A stretch of 64,000 bases of DNA, taken from Pieris napi (taxonomy: Eukaryota; Arthropoda; Insecta; Lepidoptera; Pieridae). The notes beneath the pieces are model-generated. The model saw only the letters and a program-made list of their open reading frames with translations. It was not told where the DNA came from and searched no databases. The stretch spans positions 992,001 to 1,056,000 of the forward strand of contig NC_062252.1 in the NCBI RefSeq assembly GCF_905475465.1. Reading direction: 5' to 3'. Below, one piece after another: positions 61,191 through 64,000 of this stretch (position 1 is its first letter; each line of letters opens with the position of its first letter). A program made the translations under genes and the position numbers.

Positions 61191-62454
61191 TGGAGGTCAG
61201 CACCAGACCTACTAGCATCTGGGGCCCGTGGAAAATCTTCTTTCGTGGCAATTCTTTTGATGGGGCCCTATCAGGAAAAATCGTCCCGCCTCATTTTCAA
61301 TAGAATTCTAGATTTTCAGCGTACTCAATTAAACGTTGTATATGTCCCACTAATGGCCATAGGCCTCCTCTCTTGCGAGAGGGAATGGTCTTTAGTCCCC
61401 ACGCTAGCTCAATGCGTATTGGAGACTTCACATTCATCCATAGAACATAATATCTCTTGGGCTCTCTTGGGTCAGGGGCCCGTGGCATTTTGCCAGCCCT
61501 GCCACCCTATTGTTACGCCACTGGTCAGAACTTCTAGCTTTGCAAAAGAGTTTATAAGCTTACGTGACCGATTAATATTGAGTAAAGAATCTATTTATTT
61601 AATAAAGTTCACCACATCGTATATCTACAGTGTATGTATCTATGCTATAAATGCTATCTTTGCTATAATATATGACAATTATAGTAAAAATGTTACAAAA
61701 AATTTAAAATACAATCACAACACTTCCAGTTTCAGACTTTACTAGGAATTTTGTGATAATGGAAAATGCTTTTATTTCTGAGCTTTCTGAAGGAAAACAT
61801 TATACGTTAAAAAGGTAGACGCTGTGTTTCGCTGTAGCCTAACCTGCTTGGCTATTAAAAAGCACATGATCCCGCAACATATAGAATTCTGTGGCCGAGA
61901 AAAATATTGTACACTAGAGGCTTTATATGTGTAATTGAGAAATACGATTTCTCACTTCTCCTTCGCCATTATCCCCACACTAATCCCCGATTATTTGGAA
62001 ATCCAAATGAAATGTCAATATATAAATAATAAACAATTTGCGGCTCCACCCCAAGCAATTCCCGAAGCCAAACACGGCCATTATAAAATGACCTCTCTCC
62101 TCAAACATGTTATATGTGCGAGGGGATCGATTTATTTTGATGTATTTAATGACTGTGTTTAACATACCAAATGGGTGCTATGATCAACGCGTGACCATAA
62201 TTCCTGAAGACGAGGATTTAGGTTTGATTCTCGACGAAATTGGAGAGTTTATTGCCAGTTCTAATTGTAATTTTAGAGTCTCTTAAGTTTAATAACGGAC
62301 ATAGTGTATAAAATTCACTTACATGAATTAATCTATATATATTTCAAACACATAAATATACAATATTCTCAACCTACATAGTATAATAAAAATATGTTTA
62401 TTATAGAACATAAGGTACAGCTATCACTCATTCCACGTCATTAAAATTGAATCT

Positions 62455-62860
62455 GTAGGCATCCCTACTCATCAGCAAAGAAGACAGAGGGTGTAGGCCG
62501 AGAGAAAAAGCCGGCGTAAAAAACTCTCGGTACTCTTTTAAAATAGCAAATCATCAAACAACACTTATTTAAAACAAATATCGCAAATTAATTAGAAGTA
62601 GCCTGTCTAGCACTAGTCCCAGGCCCTTTTATCAACTAGATAATCGTTGACTTTATAGTAAGCCTTTTTACACAGCTTTTCTTTAATACATTTCTTAAAT
62701 TTATTAAAAGGCAGTGATAAAAGAGCCTCTGGGATTTTATTAAAGAAGAGTATCCCTTTTCCCAAATAAGAGTTACTAACTTTAGATAGTATTCTATTGT
62801 ATTTACTTGGAAATGACAAATAAAGAAGTTTTAATTCTAAGTACATTATTGTCACCCTAC
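62455..62860 (-). pseudogene. LINE ORF2 C-terminus with 3' UTR
   Basis: The minus strand reads SKVSNSYLGKGILFFNKIPE, then FKKCIKEKLCKKAYYKVNDY and VDKRAW before a stop at 62613. This is the typical C-terminal end of Jockey/CR1-like lepidopteran non-LTR polyproteins. Downstream on that strand 'gagagtttttta-cgccggc' looks like its 3' UTR. The reading frame is open for 80 codons, so this copy is less decayed than the others. Confidence 0.6.
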
Positions 62861-63392
62861 ATGTTTGTTGATCGCAAAAGTAATGACCATGTTCTGCGGT
62901 TCCGGATTACCGTATTCAGAGGGAGACAGATATACAAAACAATTAATGTCAGATAGGGACAGAAGATAGCAGTGATTTAGGGGATTATGGGGTGACGAAT
63001 GTCACTCGCACTTAATAATCGGTTTGTGAATCGAAATTTCTGTTCTACCGGATTATAAAGACTTTGCAATTTATTAGTGTTTAACGATTCCAATACAATT
63101 TAATAGTACCTAGACGTTATAGTTAAATTTAAAATCCTACAGTTGGAATTGCAGCTAGCAATCATTATGTTACCACCAAAGATAAAATTTCTATTAGGAA
63201 TATGTACGTACGGTCCTCGGGACGGATGGATATCCGCCATGACATGAGAATCGTGTTATCGAACGGCTTTACGTGCACAGAAAAATCAATAATTGTAAAT
63301 ACACAGTATTAAAATAATCATCTTAAATAACACTACTTTATTAGATCTTAAAACATATTGATCTCACTGCTTCTGTTATATATATTTTTAAT

Positions 63393-63470
63393 AATAAAAA
63401 CATTATTCATGACAAAATTCATCTAACGCTAGGGAGTCCCTGTGTTGTGGGTAATTAGATAACAATTATT
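63393..63470. repeat. Dispersed retroelement tail
   Basis: 'aataataaaaacattattcatgac', 'atctaacgctagggag' and 'ccctgtgttgtgggtaa' match 33504-33605. The rest of 62861-64000 shows nothing recognisable. Confidence 0.6.
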
Positions 63471-64000
63471 CCGTGGTACATGGTAGTAAGCTTAGTGTTA
63501 CAACTAATCAAACCTAATAATACAGTGCCTTAGTTTCAATGTGCCTGATGGTTACATAAATCAACATCATCCGCCCTTACTTCATGAGCCCACAGCTAGG
63601 ACTAGCCTTCTGAAAAGAGCACATATGATTACTGTATTACTGTAGGTACTTTAGTTAACGAATTACATAGGAAAACCTTTTTTATTGTCCGTTTAGTGAA
63701 CTGTCAAAAGTTCTACTACTCGTTAGTGCCTATAGTAATTAGTTACTTTATTTAGTACGTAATTCTTTAGATTATTTTTCCTAATTTTTGTTTTTTGTAA
63801 ATAAATAAAAATGTGTTCGAACTTTTAATTCTTTTCACATATAAAGTCTAATTGGGCTTTTCCAAAAATAGACGAACTTCATACCGAATTATATTGAAAG
63901 CGTATCTATAGCATAATCCCATAGACTAAACACAATCGCGTTAACGCATTATTTTATCTTTGAACTGCTAACCAAACAAAGTGGCCAAGAGACAGGTAAT

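Noticed and set aside
61182..61745. 187-codon + strand open frame, the longest in the window
   Set aside because: It starts at the edge of the Tc1-like relic, shows no recognisable domain, has no supporting splice context and ends in AT-rich low-information sequence. Probably a chance frame.
1..64000. CRISPR arrays, bacterial operons, riboswitches
   Set aside because: No regularly spaced direct repeats or prokaryotic gene organisation; the sequence is clearly an intron-rich eukaryotic locus.

Overview
The window looks like nuclear DNA from a moth or butterfly (Lepidoptera). It is AT-rich, and its genes are split by canonical GT-AG introns. It carries many copies of tRNA-headed SINEs, short inverted-repeat transposons flanked by TTA, and worn non-LTR retrotransposon tails of the kind that fill lepidopteran introns. 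The order is recognised from memory of such repeats; no search was run.

Two protein-coding genes can be rebuilt exon by exon, both on the + strand. The first (346-13103, 16 exons, 930 codons plus stop) is a thymine/uracil DNA glycosylase of the TDG (Thd1) family. The catalytic domain is in exons 1-4. It is followed by two AT-hooks and about 600 residues of low-complexity Pro/Ser/Gly/Tyr/Gln-rich sequence. The N-terminus may continue upstream of the window. The second (19352-39988, 9 exons, 288 codons plus stop) is Pur-alpha, a PUR-domain single-stranded DNA/RNA-binding protein with three PUR repeats. A GC-rich patch at about 19.43-19.80 kb ends in a phase-compatible alternative first exon.

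Layout: 0-13.1 kb, TDG with small to medium introns holding LINE, SINE and MITE debris. 13.1-19.35 kb, a tract without recognisable repeats (TDG 3' UTR and/or intergenic DNA plus the Pur-alpha promoter), containing a 20-bp hairpin. 19.35-40.0 kb, Pur-alpha; its 10.3-kb first intron holds a 2.43-kb almost perfect inverted repeat with 1187-bp arms. 40.0-47.2 kb, a second repeat-poor tract, probably a long Pur-alpha 3' UTR; it contains a 22-bp hairpin and ends in a good poly(A) signal. 47.2-64.0 kb, gene-free and transposon-rich: SINEs, two Tc1-like transposase relics, LINE ORF2 relics and a second, asymmetric fold-back element.

The two proteins are not an obvious pathway pair, although both act on nucleic acids (base-excision repair or demethylation; single-stranded DNA/RNA binding). 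The most interesting signals are the giant palindrome in Pur-alpha intron 1, two unrelated MITEs inserted at the same TTA of one SINE family, the two hairpins whose only imperfections are G.U wobbles on the transcribed strand, and an excess of a CTCF-core-like 9-mer. I found no CRISPR array, prokaryotic operon, intact transposase or clearly new multi-gene system.
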